In this document: positions 63,933 through 64,000 of the stretch, piece after piece | How the letters are laid out: every line of letters starts with the position of its first letter | Numbering within the stretch: position 1 is the stretch's first letter | NCBI RefSeq assembly: GCF_030646115.1 | Contig: NZ_JAUSMX010000008.1 | Location: 124,001 to 188,000 of the forward strand | Source of the DNA: Fluviicoccus sp. | GTDB lineage: Bacteria; Pseudomonadota; Gammaproteobacteria; Pseudomonadales; Moraxellaceae | Length of the DNA stretch: 64,000 nucleotides | Reading direction: 5' to 3' | Position numbers and translations under genes: made by a program | Notes under the pieces: model-generated | What the model saw: only the letters and a program-made list of their open reading frames with translations | Told to the model about the DNA's origin: nothing | Database searches by the model: none

Positions 63933-64000
63933 TGGGGGCTATTTATCTCGTCCGCCACGGCCAGGCCAGTTTCGGTGCGGAAAATTATGACCAGTTGTCG
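63932..64000 (+). CDS. Histidine phosphatase (phosphoglycerate-mutase-like), 3' end missing
   Basis: Only the first 23 residues are in the window (MGAIYLVRHGQASFGAENYD). The ATG overlaps the previous TAA by one base. LVRHGQ is the catalytic RHG motif of the histidine phosphatase superfamily. It belongs to the acyl-CoA dehydrogenase operon; a role in the same pathway is only suggested. Confidence 0.75.
   Translation, partial: MGAIYLVRHGQASFGAENYDQLS

Overview
The window comes from a Gammaproteobacterium, probably of the Pseudomonadales/Oceanospirillales type. The evidence is a fur / bamE (smpA) / rnfH neighbourhood, pilT-pilU diverging from yggS-proC-yggT-yggU, grpE-dnaK-dnaJ-dapB behind sigma-32-type promoters, and a ferredoxin / CYP153-type P450 / ferredoxin reductase trio typical of n-alkane degraders. 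I see no rRNA, tRNA, CRISPR array, integrase or intact insertion sequence.

Region by region: 0-8.1 kb holds cell-surface genes (an OmpA-family protein cut by the window edge, a 1,862-residue secreted DUF11-repeat protein and a small DUF11-like secreted protein), followed by an ECF sigma factor and a zinc-binding anti-sigma candidate. 8.1-20 kb is housekeeping: twitching ATPases PilU and PilT, the yggS-proC-yggT-yggU operon with a translationally coupled dynamin-like GTPase, a membrane protein, RnfH, BamE, Fur, RarA and a MalY/PatB-type C-S lyase. 20-24.5 kb is urtEDCB (minus strand), the membrane and ATPase parts of a urea ABC transporter. 39.1-47.9 kb holds the rest of the urea module: urtA, a porin, a GntR regulator, urea carboxylase and allophanate hydrolase. 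Together these would import urea and hydrolyse it by the ATP-dependent urea amidolyase route. Both halves start with almost the same palindrome (CTTGTATACAAG / CTTGTATCCAAG), the likely operator of the GntR protein.

Between urtB and urtA lies a mosaic of about 14.7 kb: a diguanylate cyclase, an HNH nuclease, a BON lipoprotein, small orphan genes, the CYP153 alkane-hydroxylase trio, an orphan antitoxin, several short palindromic repeats, and an AT-richer five-gene operon (32.8-39.1 kb). That operon encodes a calcineurin-like phosphoesterase, a helical protein, two different P-loop GTPases and a 673-residue partner. I read it as a double-GTPase / GASH / GAP1-type predicted conflict (defence) system, which as far as I know has no established biochemical mechanism. 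It is the most interesting locus here. A degenerate copy of the urtA 3' end and terminator lies at 28.05-28.12 kb, so the segment containing the P450 and GTPase operons is flanked by imperfect direct repeats.

48-57 kb is again core: a START-domain secreted protein, RecN, an ATP-grasp-like protein, grpE, dnaK, dnaJ and dapB. 57-64 kb has an AraC regulator, a small unknown, a ZntB/CorA transporter, a methyltransferase, and a LysR regulator divergent from an acyl-CoA dehydrogenase / aminoglycoside-phosphotransferase-like kinase / histidine phosphatase operon, the last cut by the window end.
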